A DNA stretch of 64,000 bases from Toxorhynchites rutilus septentrionalis. Taxonomy: Eukaryota > Arthropoda > Insecta > Diptera > Culicidae. The position numbers and the translations under genes are program-made. A model generated the notes under the pieces. That model was not told the DNA's origin, did no database searches, and saw only the letters and a program-made list of their open reading frames with translations. Each line of letters begins with the position of its first letter. The first letter of the stretch is position 1. Below are positions 1 through 10,967 of this stretch, piece after piece. The stretch spans positions 106,712,365-106,776,364 of the forward strand of contig NC_073745.1 in assembly GCF_029784135.1 (NCBI RefSeq), in the 5' to 3' direction.

Positions 1-400
1 TAGATTTTCATTGACACACAAACAAACATAACACACATGCACACTCAAATAATACGAAGATCTGCAGTGATTACGAGACAGTTTGAAAATATTAAAGCTG
101 TCTTTTTAGGCAGCTTTAGCAGACTCAACCGAGACTAGAATTAACATCAAACATCTCTGCATGTCCGTTATGAATGAGAGCAAACCATAAATTGAATGTT
201 GAAGCGGAAAAAATATTTACTGGGCCACTTATTTTTCCGTTTCAGCCTTGGATAATATGATGAAGCATTGTTTTCGCAATGGTATGGATTTATTCAAATT
301 TTGCTTTGGTTTTACTTTACTCTCTCTGTTTAAACGTCAAAATTGGGGGTTTCGCTCGTTTGAATAATGATTCACATAATACAATAATTCATTGCTTTGT
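1..400. other. No gene seen; AT-rich intergenic DNA
   Basis: AT-rich sequence with no reading frame or repeat that I recognise. It ends at a TTAA that begins the piggyBac-like end described next. Confidence 0.5.
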
Positions 401-655
401 TTAACACGTTCGTCGCCCAACGCAACGATTCTGAGTTTCTTGCCAGGCCAACTTGAGGATACATTATTAAATGAAGATCAAACTTAGTTTGTAGACAACT
501 TTTACATGATTTCGCAATAATTTTCAAAATTTGAAGCTGAATTGACAACAATAACACATGTCGAAGTTATACTATATGGGTTCCGCAAAAAAACTGCAGG
601 GAAAACCATCCGTACTATAAAATAATAAAAAGTATAGTATAAAAATTATAATAAA
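401..655 (+). mobile_element. piggyBac-like element, left end (copy G1)
   Basis: A TTAA at 401-404 is followed by CACGTTCGTCGCCC, and the next 250 bases closely parallel 22836-23087, the left part of a complete TTAA-flanked MITE elsewhere in this window. The right end with its inverted terminal repeat is not found; a mariner end abuts at about 657. A decayed piggyBac transposase lies 500 bases further on in the opposite orientation, so this may be the left end of the parent element of that MITE. That link is inference; the shared terminal sequence is observed. Confidence 0.6.
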
Positions 656-656
656 A

Positions 657-775
657 TACCCTATGATCATAAAGTACCGGGATTTTATTTTATAAAACAA
701 AAAATAATCTCAGACGAATTTATTTCGTCTACCTCAAAATAATATCTATCTTTCGTATTTGCCTTCTTCAAGCTT
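657..775 (-). mobile_element. mariner-type terminal fragment
   Basis: Begins CCCTATGATCATAAAGTACC and matches base for base, with drift, the end of the mariner remnant at 17675-18105. There the same terminus follows the 3' end of a minus-strand transposase. Only the terminal and 3' untranslated part is present here and no catalytic region remains. Confidence 0.5.
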
Positions 776-1169
776 CAATCGCTCTGTCTAGATATTAGAT
801 TTTACACCTATGGCATGAAGCGACAAAATGGAGCAATAATGGTTAAAAACAGTTATAATTTATTTAAAAAAGTTGTATTTTAAAATCACAGTATCTCAGA
901 AACGATAGCATCTAGTAAAATTTTTTCGCGCACTTTTTGACTGAAAATTAAGCGTACTTTAAAAAATCGGGTCTAAAAACAATTATAAGAAGTCCAACAA
1001 CTTGTTGGTCCATTATTTCTCCATTTTTGCACACAATGCAATAAATTTCATTAGTTGTACGCTGCAATATTTGACATATATGAAAAAATCGAAAACACCT
1101 TTTTTTTTGAGAAAATTGGGTTTTTAATGTTATCCTCGAAATAAAATAAAAATAAAACATTTTTCAACA

Positions 1170-2000
1170 GTATATAACATATTTTTTCAAGGTAATCCTC
1201 ATAATAACCTGAAACATAACGGAAGTTACCAAATCAATCAGCATAACCATTTCTGATTTATACTTTTTTTTTAACTTTCAAGCAATTTTTTTCCTCTTCT
1301 TTCCCAAAAGTAAGGCTAGAGTCAAGATGGAAAACCGATGATGCAAATTGTTTTTTTTTCTGTCATAAATGTTATGTTATCTTCCGTTAGATAGGCTTAT
1401 TTGGATAGTTCCCTTCTGTTTCCTCAAATGGCTCCAACCAGAATTGTTTTTTTGTCGATAATTTTGTCGCGAGTGAAATGCTAGGGAAACTTGGTCGTGA
1501 TTTTTCTTGAACATCTTGTAAATGGCTTGACAAGTTTCAGAACATCGTGTTCACTGAGAAGCATCGATGATATTTTCCCAAATAAGAAAAACCATTCAAA
1601 ACATTCGTTCCAATTGTATGCCAAGTTTATTGAGTTTATTAGGCATAACTGTGAAAACCTGCATTTGGTTTTTGTCGGAAATAATTGCTCGTCAACTGTA
1701 ATATTTTGCCCTGGTTGATAGCCAGCTGGACTATTCTCAATATTCTCAAAGCTCCACAAGCATATAAAATCCCAATAAATGCACATATTTCAGATAATTC
1801 TGTTGTTCAATCATTCCTCGAAATTCAGCAGTCTACATTTGTGCGTTTTATATATGCTTCATAATGTTGCTATCTATTATCAACGAGATAATAATCATTG
1901 GTGATCGACTCCTCATCGTTATCTTCAGTGTTTCATTTTGAATACAATCTGCCTCATCTCCACAAGATAGTTCAGAATTTATTGCATCTGATTCTACAGT
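1170..2000 (-). pseudogene. piggyBac transposase, decayed
   Basis: Read on the minus strand, 1786-1481 encodes a stretch with PGQNITVDEQLFPTKTKCRF, the segment that carries the first catalytic aspartate (TVDEQ) in piggyBac transposases (DDE_Tnp_1_7 family). The reading continues with LSEHDVLKLVKPF and then ITTKFP where the family has TTDNFF, so the second catalytic aspartate region is lost. Below 1480, in broken frames, residues such as KKTILVGAI and GNRRELSK match the downstream part of the family. Upstream, toward 2000, a fragment reading ICAFIGILYACG fits the N-terminal half. Several stops and shifts make it a non-functional relic. Its left flank carries TTAA-type ends shared with the MITE at 22836-23221. 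Confidence 0.7.
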
Positions 2001-2011
2001 TTTTATTCAAC

Positions 2012-2970
2012 ACTAGCTGACCCGGCAAACTTCGTCCCGTCCAGCATTTGTTTTTTGTTATCAAAACCTTCAAACATTCACGTTTTCTTACTATGAGCAA
2101 GTTCATGGGTCCAATCGCTGAACTGTTCATTGATTGATCTTCTAATCGACCCAGTTGAATTTACCTTTTACTATAAAATTCCTAGTATTTCTAACAAAAG
2201 TCATCATTATATAATCAGTTTATTTTCAGACACATTTCTCGTACAAGATTTTTCAACCACTTGCAAATAACATGTTTCTCCGTTACATGGAATAAATGTT
2301 TTATACAGAAAATATGATTGAATAAAGACAGCCTTAAATCGGACAATTCCTTCCTCGAGTTGCTCTTATCAACACATTCGGCGATACTCTTTTATTGGAA
2401 TAGATAGAAGAAGATATAGGAGTGCGTTTCATCACATTGAAATCCATTTCCAGTTTCAAACAAAGATAAATTTCGCTAGCGCAAACGTCAAATGGACTAA
2501 CAGCACTTGTCACTATGTAATTGTAGAACATATGGGAATTTAATTTTCCGAATTTTCTCTTTTTCCATCAGAGTTTTCCGAATATTTTCAATTTTCATGT
2601 TTGATTCGAATATTTTTGGTTGAAATGTGTGTAATATTTTTATGGGACCCCCTCACCATTCCTGAGGAGAGAGGGGTCTCATACCATCATAGAAGCATTT
2701 CTCATACCCAAAAACCCTTACGTCCCAAATTGTGCATGATTAATTCTCGAGTTATGCAGAAGTTTGTGTTCGTGTGCCCCCTGTAATTTGTGTTTCATTT
2801 GTATGCCAGTGAAAACCGCCTTCCAATACAATGCCGAAACTGGTCATATACGAAATTTACTGAATTCAGTAATAAAAGTTATTTTATTATTTGAAATTCC
2901 TCAATCAGTCAAAATGCTGCTTTTGGGCTATATAGGTATAACACACATATATCTCCGGAAATGAAGGAGG
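2012..2970 (+). repeat. Dispersed repeat J, copy 1
   Basis: Starts CTAGCTGACCCGGCAAACTT, identical to the start of the repeat at 39018. It then shares about 150 bases (AAACCTTCAAACATTCACG, GAGCAAGTTCATGGGTCCAA) before diverging. Around 2640-2810 it holds one unit of the roughly 140 bp repeat that is tandemly arrayed in copy 2. The terminal CAGA and AT runs of copy 2 are absent. I do not know its class; it could be the tail of a non-LTR element or a non-autonomous DNA element. Confidence 0.6.
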
Positions 2971-5900
2971 GAGAAGACAACTATAATTATCAATAAACAC
3001 TGTTATATGTTGTGTAAAAAAGTCACAACATTCTAAGAACTTGTGCCATTATATACATAACAGCTTTCCTAATTGAAATAGAAAAGCAGACAAAATGACT
3101 TGCTTGGGAAATCTAATGTTAATACTGTTTTTCAAAAAAAAAAAAAGTTGAATCTTATGATATTAGGGGTCAATTCACGGGGTCATTTTTATCCAATCAA
3201 TGATTTATGACACTTGCGGTGTGGAATGTTGCACTTTTTTTTTTGGCAAACAGCTCATAAAAAGAAAAAAAATGCTCTGATTATCTCGACCCTTAAATTA
3301 ACGAAAAACATAATGAGTTTCACGAACTGGATCATGGTTTTCGTAAACAACTGCACAGTTTACAGGCGTTGTTCCGGACACAATTCATTCATTCATGATG
3401 AAATGGCAAATCAAATCAAAACATGACAATCAAAACAATCAAATTTTGACATCTGTCAAAATGGTTCACAGCAAGTGTTGCCAACTTAATTATGTCGCTA
3501 TAAAAACCACCTGTGCATCATTCATTACATCCTTGCGTTTATTTTTTAACACCACACCTGAGAAAAGATCATCGTTGTCTGGAAATGAATTCGCGTGTAA
3601 TCCACTTCTCGGAAATTGAAACAATTGGAGTTTATCATACCTACGTATCTCCGTAGGATTAGCATACATCAACCTTCGCCTATCTGCAGCCTGCCGGTTT
3701 CAGTGGCGGGAAACTCGCACGCCCAACAAAACTTCAAAGTTTCGCTTTTTTTTAGCGAACTCACCTACGTTCCCCGGGGACCCGCGTTCGCCAACGCTTT
3801 CGAGTACCATGAAAAAAAAGTTCTCAATCGACGCGCTTTGCTGTGTGTTTGCGTGTGCGTCATGAAGCCGCCTATTTTGTTTCTCACCTCCCCCCAGAAG
3901 GCCACCCCTCACCCAAAAACGTGTTTCACGTGCGGGCATTTTGTCACGGTTTGATCCTTGTTGGTTCGAAACAGCGGGCACGTGTAAAACTGCCTCCGCA
4001 TGTATGGTGCGAGAAGCGAGTATTAGGTTATCATTCCACGAAAATCATTCGGAAGGGGAGTTTTATCGGCGGAAAAATGTTTTCCCCCAGGTGTGGAGTG
4101 AGTGAATTTCCCACTTTTTTTTTTCTCTCTCGCTCTTTCCGGTTATCCGGTGCGATGTTGAATAGTTAAGCTCTCGTGCTAAATCGCAGGCAGGCAAAAC
4201 GAATTCCGAACATTTAAAGGTGCGTCGCAACACATAATGCCACCATTGACTCGTATCGGGGATTTGAATTGTTAGCTGATTGTCAAGCTCGGGTTCGTGT
4301 CATGAGCTAGGAGCGTAAAGAAGGGATGATATCACGTATCGGGCCCGGGTTGGATTCAGCATCCGACTGGAGTGTATATTATTTATTTAAAGCTTATGCT
4401 ATCGCAGGTACGAACGCGGAGAGGAATAATAGTCCACGTGATGTCAGATTCGGAGAAGAATCATGCTGTGGGGGATGGAATAGCGATAAGGGGTACACTT
4501 ACGAGTACGAGCGAGATTAGCTGACGTGTGTGTGTGCGCGGGTGTCATTAGGTTCATCTGGATAAAACGAACAAAGAGCAAATCAATATTTTCCATCGTA
4601 AACGTTGGATTGAATCAAACATTCAAATTTCACAGCATTACAGCCCAGTTTAAGGTAGGATATTGTAGCCAACTCTCAGCTGTCGATATTTTGCCGCTTC
4701 GGCGGCTTTCCCGGGAAATGCTTTCCCCCGGGGAACGCACCCTGACTGACCACTTTCATTCTGTGATGTGCGGTTTCACATTTCAATAGGCTGTGGCCTA
4801 CTTGTTTATTTTGTGTGGTTCCGGACGTGCACGCACCCACATAAACATGCACTGACCGCCTATCTGCGCACATACACACACATACACACTCACCCGCCCT
4901 AGCCTAGTAATGACCACAGGGGATGCATACGGCGAAACGGTGTGGGATAGTGAGCCCATCCGTGCCGATTGACATCAGCATTGATAATCATCGGTTTCGG
5001 AATTCTGGACGATAGCGGAGTCCGCGTGCCGTTCTGTCGATCGTGGCATCCCAAATTCATTTGGTCCACGGATTTTGTTTGCTAACTAGATGAATGAAGT
5101 GAAATTTTGCACACCTACAGACACACACACACACGTATTCCCCTTTCGCTGGGATCGACCAGGTCCGAAAGCGACCATGTTTCGGAGGGGTGGCCATCCG
5201 GCAGGGGTGGGGGCATGATTGCAACTGCCACCGTCCAGATGTTGAGGCGATAAGCACTTCCACTGCGGGGTCCAGTGCGCTGTTTGAATATATAGCACAG
5301 GTGATTATTGCAGCGATTATCGAGTAATTATTGGTGATTACCATGAAATTGCTCATTTCTGCCGCATGGGAACCGGTAGGAGATTGAACTGTTTTCAATC
5401 GAAGGTGATGTACTCTGGGACGTTTTGCACTTGTGATTCTTCGTATTTTCTTGTTTTTTACGCCGAATGCTGTTGATAATTTCTGGGATCTGAAATCGGA
5501 ACTCATCGGTAGTGTGCTTCCTGCATCGGTACATTGGAATCCAGTGGGGTTTGTTCAAAATTCCCTGGATCTTTTCTGAAAAACTATTTTCAAAAAGTGA
5601 TTTGTGAGGAATTTCGCTTTCGTGTTTAGTGCGACTGTTTGTGTGGCTCCGTCTGAATTATGTTTTTTATTGCCACACGCACAGATTCTTCTGGAAAGGT
5701 ACATTTATTCGATTCCCTTGCTACAGTTTCTGTACAGTACATATTGAAAAAACTATCAGGGTAATGGATGGTGAAGGCAAATCATTTTTAGGAATACATG
5801 TAGCAGTTTTTTTTCGTGAGGCTGATCAAACAAACAAGGATAAATAGATTCGATTTTAATGATCCGACACTCAAGACGGCTATTTCTATTGATCTCAATA

Positions 5901-6085
5901 TGCCTTACTTCTCGGTATAGGCCAAGCAAAGTTTTTCTAAATATAATCAGAACAAGAATAAGCTAAGCAAGAATAAGGAATTGAATCTAAATTTAAAATG
6001 ATTACGTAGATGCATCATCAAACGCAGGTGATTCAAGGCTTGCAAATGTTACTATACATTTACAAAATGTAGTATTTGTAGTGGA
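2971..6085. other. Non-repetitive island 1, no gene seen
   Basis: From about 3600 to 5600 the sequence becomes markedly more GC-rich, with no similarity to other parts of the window. It contains CA/GT runs (4520-4545, 4865-4890, 5117-5135). The reading frames here are interrupted and of low complexity. I see no convincing exon pair. It may be a piece of a host intron or intergenic region. Confidence 0.45.
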
Positions 6086-6311
6086 GTGCTCCCGTGGCCG
6101 AGTAGTTAGCGTCCTACATTATCATGTCGGGGGTTCGGGTTTGATTCCCCTTGTGGTCGGGGGATTCTTCGTCAAAGAAATATCTTCCGACATGCACTGT
6201 GGTAACGCGTATTCTAGAGCTTGCCACTCTTCAATACATTCAAGGCGTGTTATCCGGAATGGATGATATCTCAACTAAGTACTACTCTAAAAATGTCACA
6301 AGTAATACCTA
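6086..6311 (+). mobile_element. tRNA-derived SINE, copy 1
   Basis: Begins GTGCTCCCGTGGCCGAG and contains an A-box-like TGGCCGAGTAGTTAGCG and a B-box-like GGTTTGATTCC, the split RNA polymerase III promoter of a tRNA, followed by a non-tRNA body (CGCGTATTCTAGAGCTTGCC) shared with copies at 40619-40888 and 61457-61612. The 3' end is cut short near 6311, before the GAAGAAGAAG tail seen in copy 2. No target duplication is visible. Confidence 0.8.
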
Positions 6312-6934
6312 TGAGGTCTGTTCAAAAAATAATCGCGACATTCGAATTTACACGAGTTACGTATATTCGATTCTAGATTGTTTTTGTGGCATTATGTTGG
6401 TACTCATGTCTCTTACTTATGCTGACAAGTACGGCTATTTTGAATGTTCAGTTAATTTTTGACAAATGCTTCTCTTACACGTGTTTTGGTTCATCTTCGA
6501 TTTTTGCCTATCGCATATCTCTAGAGAAATCCCTTCGTAGTGCTGAAGCAAAATCGGCTATGGCTATGGAAATGCTTAATGGAATGGGATAGAGTGGACC
6601 ACTGTATCTACGAGAGCTGTTCTAAAAGTATCACAGTTTTTGTATACCCACGGATTACTTTTATTCAATTTCAGTTGTCGACGTGCTCGGGTTTCCGGCA
6701 CGCTTTGCGTCGTTTACATCTTTTCGACCCTCCGAGAACATTTTTTCGAACTCCGAAATACGTTGTTTCGCTCCAAGTTAGGTTCACCAGATGTCACAAA
6801 CAACATTCGGAATGTGTTCGCGCACTTAATTTTGTTTTTCACACAAAATTTGAAACAGATTCGTGCATCCAATTTAGCAATAGAAAACAGATTTTTACTC
6901 CTTCCGGTACAGATGAAAATATATTCTAATAGAG
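6312..6934. other. No gene seen
   Basis: Starts with GAGGTCTGTTCAAAAAATAA, which resembles a mariner-type terminus, and has GAGCTGTTCTAAAAGTATCA near 6610. No transposase coding is recognisable. The reading frames at 6540-6987 are without known motifs. Confidence 0.35.
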
Positions 6935-8080
6935 TTAGGGGGTGGAAAAAGAAATGTCGTATATTGTCAACATATGGCTACACTTAAACATATCTTGTGT
7001 TGTACTTATCGTATCGGGTCATACTATACGGCTATTTAAAGACGACAATCTGTGCTACAAGTGTCGTTTTGATAGTGTTGTGATTGTATTTTTCAGTCTC
7101 AAGTTATAGCGCGTCAAAGATGGAGTCCACCAAGCAAGAAATTCGCCATATTTTACGTTTTTACTACCTGCGAGGTAAAACTGCAACGAAGGCGGCCGAA
7201 AAAAATCGTGTAGTTTATGAACCCGATACTGTAACGATTCGAACAGCACAGCGTTGGTTTGGTGGATTTCGTTCTGGTGTAGTGGCTGTCAAAGATACAT
7301 CCCGTACTGGTAGGCCAATCGTCGTGGAAACCGATAAAATCGTTGAAATCATCCAAGTAGACCGGCATGTGAGCACTCGCTCGATTGGCCAGGAACTGGG
7401 TATAGACCATAAAACCGTTTGGAACCATTTGCAGAAGATTGGATTCCACAAAAAGCTGGATGTATGGGTGCCACACGAGTCGACGCAAAAAAATCTTTTA
7501 GACCGAATCAACGCCTGCGATGCACTGTTGAAACGGAACGAACTCGACCCATTTTTGAAGAAGATGGTGACTGGTGATGAAAAGTGGATCACGTACCACA
7601 ACTTAAAGCGAAAAAAGTGGTGATCAAAGCGCGGTGAGCCGGCCCAAACCATCGCCAAGCTCGGATTGACGGCCAGGAAGGTTTCGCTGTGTGTTTGGTG
7701 GGATTGGAAGGGAATCATCCACTATGAGCTGCTCAACTAAGGCCAGACCCTCAACTTGGTTCTCTACTGTGAGCAACTTGATCGTTTGAAGCAGGCGATT
7801 GACCAGAAGCGGCCAGAAATGATCAATATGAATGGTGTTGTTTTCCACCAGGACAACGCTCGGCCGCACACATATTTGATGACCCGCCAGAAGCTACGGG
7901 AGCTCGGATGGGATGTCCTATTGCACCCACCGTATAGTCCGGACCTGGCTCCAAGTGATTATCATCTCTTCCGGTCCATGCAAAATGCTCTTGGTGATAC
8001 TAAGTTGGCCTCAAAAGAGGCTTGCGAAAACTGGCTGTCTGAGCTTTTTGCAAATAAGGAGGGGGGGTTTTGTAAGGGGG
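6935..8080 (+). mobile_element. mariner element, right end lost
   Basis: The left terminus begins TTAGGGGGTGGAAAAAGAAA and is followed by about 185 bases of leader and the transposase pseudogene. The right terminus is missing: coding sequence runs into G-rich tracts at 8060-8085 and then directly into a fragment of element F. No TA duplication can be scored because the right boundary is gone. Confidence 0.8.
7120..8080 (+). pseudogene. mariner transposase (DD34D), two stop codons
   Basis: Start ATG at 7120 opens MESTKQEIRHIL, the N-terminal helix-turn-helix region, and the paired DNA-binding part includes TAQRWFGGFRSG and GQELGIDHKTVWNHL. The linker WVPHESTQKN is the WVPH(E)L-type motif of mariner transposases. 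Catalytic residues are visible in TGDEKW (first D), HQDNARPH (second D) and SPDLAPSDYHLF (third D, 34 residues after the second). One frame runs throughout but is cut by TGA at 7621-7623 and TAA at 7738-7740. The C-terminus fades at about 8065 in GC-rich tracts. It is non-functional yet only lightly decayed, so a fairly recent insertion is likely. Confidence 0.9.
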
Positions 8081-8085
8081 GGGTA

Positions 8086-8640
8086 AAAATCGTGATTTTT
8101 TGAAGATTTTGCTTGAATTTTCACCAAGAATTGTTTGTATTGATATTGCAGCCAAATTAAGAACGATAGAAGTTGGGTGTCAATGAACAAATTGTAGAGC
8201 GGTTAAAAAGCTTCAATTTAATTGATAAGAACAATCTAGTTTAATATAAATTTTAAGGATGAAATTATTTAAAATTATTAGCTCATGTAATGTTATGTTA
8301 TATTATGTTTTTCACTTCCAAAATGTTATTAAAATCCACTTATTTAGATGTTCCACTACTATATCCTGTACTAAATTTTCTCATCTTTCAAATGAACGCA
8401 ACAGAATCGTCTTCTGTAGCGTACTTTGTAATGTAGATTCAGTTTGAGGCAACAGAGTCCGAAACAAAAAAAAGTTCTATAACTCTGTCATTGTTGAAAT
8501 TCGAACATATGCGTAGGAGGATTTTTCATCAAATATGATTGTCTATAACCTTCAAGAAATCGTCATTTGGTTAGGAAGGAAGCGGATTCATCGTTATTTG
8601 CAGTTTGTAACAAATCGTGATAATTCTTCGTGAATCGGAT
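8086..8640 (+). mobile_element. Internal fragment of TA-inserting element F
   Basis: Starts GGTAAAAATCGTGATTTTT and is colinear with 49139-49570 and, on the opposite strand, with 58380-58806, both of which lie inside complete F elements. Shared landmarks are TTTCACCAAGAATTGTTTGT, TTAGATGTTCCACTACTATA and AACTCTGTCATTGTTGAAAT. It has neither F terminus and joins the broken end of the mariner directly. Non-coding. Confidence 0.7.
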
Positions 8641-9061
8641 CATGATCGCTTAGTTTCCATTTTTGATTATTGACAACATTGTAAACTTGGTTGGAAAAGC
8701 ATGTTTGTTTATAACATATAATGAAAACGAAGAAGAAATTTTTGAACTCCTTCAAAATCAGCGAATAGCTTGGAGGATGATAGAAAAGGAAGGCATCGGT
8801 CTAGGACTCGTGTTAAATTCCGCACGCAAAGGAATTCCAGTTTGTTCATTATTCACTGATTCCTCTAATGACTTGTTATCCATATTATAGCAGATGAATT
8901 GTCAACTCTGAATTTGATGTGAAGCTCTCTGACCACTAGAAAAAAGGGGGTGGATGATGCACTTTTCCGTACTGCGTAAATGATACATGAAATGAAATAT
9001 GATTTTTTCTTCTGTAAACAAAGCCTTTCCTTTCGAATTTTCAAATGCAGCTGGTCCAAAA

Positions 9062-9260
9062 ATTTATATCATCATTTTGGTGAATCTGACATGGCACCAC
9101 TATATGTCAAACTATGTTAAATTGAAAGGGTTTTCTAATAAAAATGATTTCAAAAATATCAAGGGGGCCATGTTTTGAGCTTTTAACAATTTTCATAGTA
9201 AATTCAATTTTGAGTAAGGCTTTCTAAGGCAGTATTCTAGTCTAGAGATTTGAAAAAAAA
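9062..9260 (+). repeat. Dispersed repeat L, copy 1
   Basis: Resembles 12220-12380: both have GTGAATCT, a TATTCGTCAAACT or TATGTCAAACT stretch, then a CATGTTTTGAG box and TTTTGAGT. The similarity is diverged and boundaries are uncertain. Non-coding, class unknown. Confidence 0.4.
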
Positions 9261-9624
9261 ATCAAATTTTTTTTTTCTTCATATTTCTGTAGTTTAGGCA
9301 TTCAAAACTATACCCTAGAAAGGACTTATCGAAAATCATATTATTTACCGAGTTAGATCCATTTTAGTGATGCGGTATCTAACCTGCTACGGATATAACA
9401 ATGAACTTCGAACGCGTTTTTCTCGAAACTAGTTTTTTCAAACTGTTTTTAAAAATCGGGAAACGTAAGAAAAAATGTTTTGAACCGCATTCTGTTTTTC
9501 AAACGGCCGCCATTTTGTCAAAAAAGATGTTTTCGACCTGCCCGAGGTTCATGCGATAGCGGCATCTTTACTGATTCAGAATCTGTTCAATTTTCGTTGT
9601 ATCGTTAAAAGATAGATGAAAAAA
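9261..9624. other. No gene seen
   Basis: AT-rich sequence with the phrase CGGCCGCCATTTTG near 9505. No coding region or matching repeat in this window beyond short words. Confidence 0.35.
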
Positions 9625-10967
9625 CAGGAAGTGGGTTATATCTATGGTATAACCGCAAGGGTGACGTAGGACTATCGTTAATTTAGAGATCATTTGTTTG
9701 AAGTTGAATCTAAATCCATTCTGAATGAATGAATAAATGAATATTTGGGGGACTTCGAAAACGAGAGCGTTACGTTGGAGGCACAAGGTTTTATGCATCC
9801 AATATAGGATACGAAAAACCTTGTTCTGAAGAATAATCTTCAGAAGCTTTCCTGCATTAAAATAAACTCTTTCAGATGAATGTATTTTTAAATTCCCAGA
9901 GGAACTTGCAGATTATTTTCCAGCAATGATTAGATCTTTCCGGTGCTGAATGACATCCAAACGGAAAGAATTCCGCGCGTGTATGTGTCGATCCTTCGCC
10001 GTCCACCTCGTACAGCACGTTAGGCAACGATGTTGTCTTGTCGATGTCCTCACGAAAAATGAATGCGTCTCACCACCAGAATATCGCTTAAGTATGTTTT
10101 GTGTGTGTGATTGAGTCGAGAGGTGTGGTTTACGATGGCAATTTGGAAGGCAAACTAGAGGGGAATAAACTCTCTGAGCTCGAAAGTTTCGGCGACTGAG
10201 CAATAATCGATTGCGTGCGCATACAATATTGGATACGGAAATATCCTACTGATGGGGAAGAATAATCTTCAGAAGCTTTCCTGCTAATTACACTTGGTTG
10301 AAAAATTACAAAATCAAATGTATTTGGTCGCTGTGTTATTTGGTTAGAAACATTAAAATAAACTCTTTCATATGAACGTAATTTTAAATTCCCAGAGGAA
10401 CTGGCAGATTATATTCCAGAAATGATTAGATCTTTCCGGAACTTTCTCGATGCTGAATGGCATCCAAACGGAAAGAATTCCGCGCGTGTATGTGTGTGTG
10501 TAGCGATGTCTTCCCGGGGAACCGTTTGTGGCATCACTCTCCTCCTGATGGATTCCCTTCTGGCCTAAGGTGCACAAACAGGCTCTTGGTGACACCGTTC
10601 ATCCGCGCTTTCATGATAAACGAAGAGCTTCACCACAACAGCGACAACATGCTCCAATCGCTGTTCAATTAGAACTGAGTGGATTTCCGAGCGGCGCTCG
10701 CTTATATACCGATTGGTGATTGGTGATTGGTGAATAGCCTGTTTTGAGAACAATTTTAAGACTATTGAAACAAGTTTTTGGATCAAAAAGTAACAAGTAT
10801 ATAACGCGTAGATATTTTATCTTTCGAATGAAGTGTTTATCATACCATTTCGTTCAGTTTTTTAGGAGCTATTAACGCTCAAAATCTCGGTCTCCGGCGT
10901 AACGCTTTCGGTTTCGAAACTTTGATTTTACACCCCGGTATAGAAATGAAAGACGTAGTCCTACGTC
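9625..10967 (+). mobile_element. Helentron-like non-autonomous element, copy C1
   Basis: Begins CAGGAAGTGGGTTATATC, has a hairpin-forming GTTATATCTATGGTATAAC, and then TGACGTAGGACTA. It ends in GACGTAGTCCTACGTC, which contains the inverted copy of TGACGTAGGACTA and is itself a near-palindrome. Copies at 20454-22239, 50065-51130 and (minus) 58842-60560 share both ends. Internally it holds two diverged copies of a block containing GGAACTGGCAGATTATTTTC (about 9900 and 10397). There is no coding capacity. Subterminal inverted repeats, a 3' palindrome and internal tandem repeats recall Helentron-associated elements such as Drosophila DINE-1; that classification is inference. Confidence 0.65.
10674..10730 (-). 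promoter_or_regulatory. Promoter-like cassette inside C1 (CCAAT, TATA, Inr)
   Basis: On the minus strand there are three closely spaced CCAATC boxes (10711-10730), then TATATAAG (10702-10708 complement), then an arthropod-type initiator TCAGTT whose A lies at 10676, 32 bases downstream of the first T of the TATA box. This spacing is what insect RNA polymerase II core promoters use. Copy C2 has the same TATA-Inr spacing with fewer CCAAT boxes; C3 has lost the TATA box. The transcript would run leftward into C1 sequence that I cannot identify. Activity is not shown. Confidence 0.5.

Noticed and set aside
5057..5506. 149-codon minus-strand frame in island 1
   Set aside because: It includes a translated CA run (VCVCVCR) and no recognisable domain; open by chance in GC-richer DNA.
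6086..6160. Possible tRNA gene
   Set aside because: The tRNA-like head continues into a body shared with two other copies, one with target duplications, so it is a SINE; the arms of a functional tRNA are not maintained.
10368..10672. Histone-like coding region in C1 behind the promoter-like cassette
   Set aside because: The promoter style suggested histone genes, but the downstream translation in all frames matches no core histone that I can recognise.
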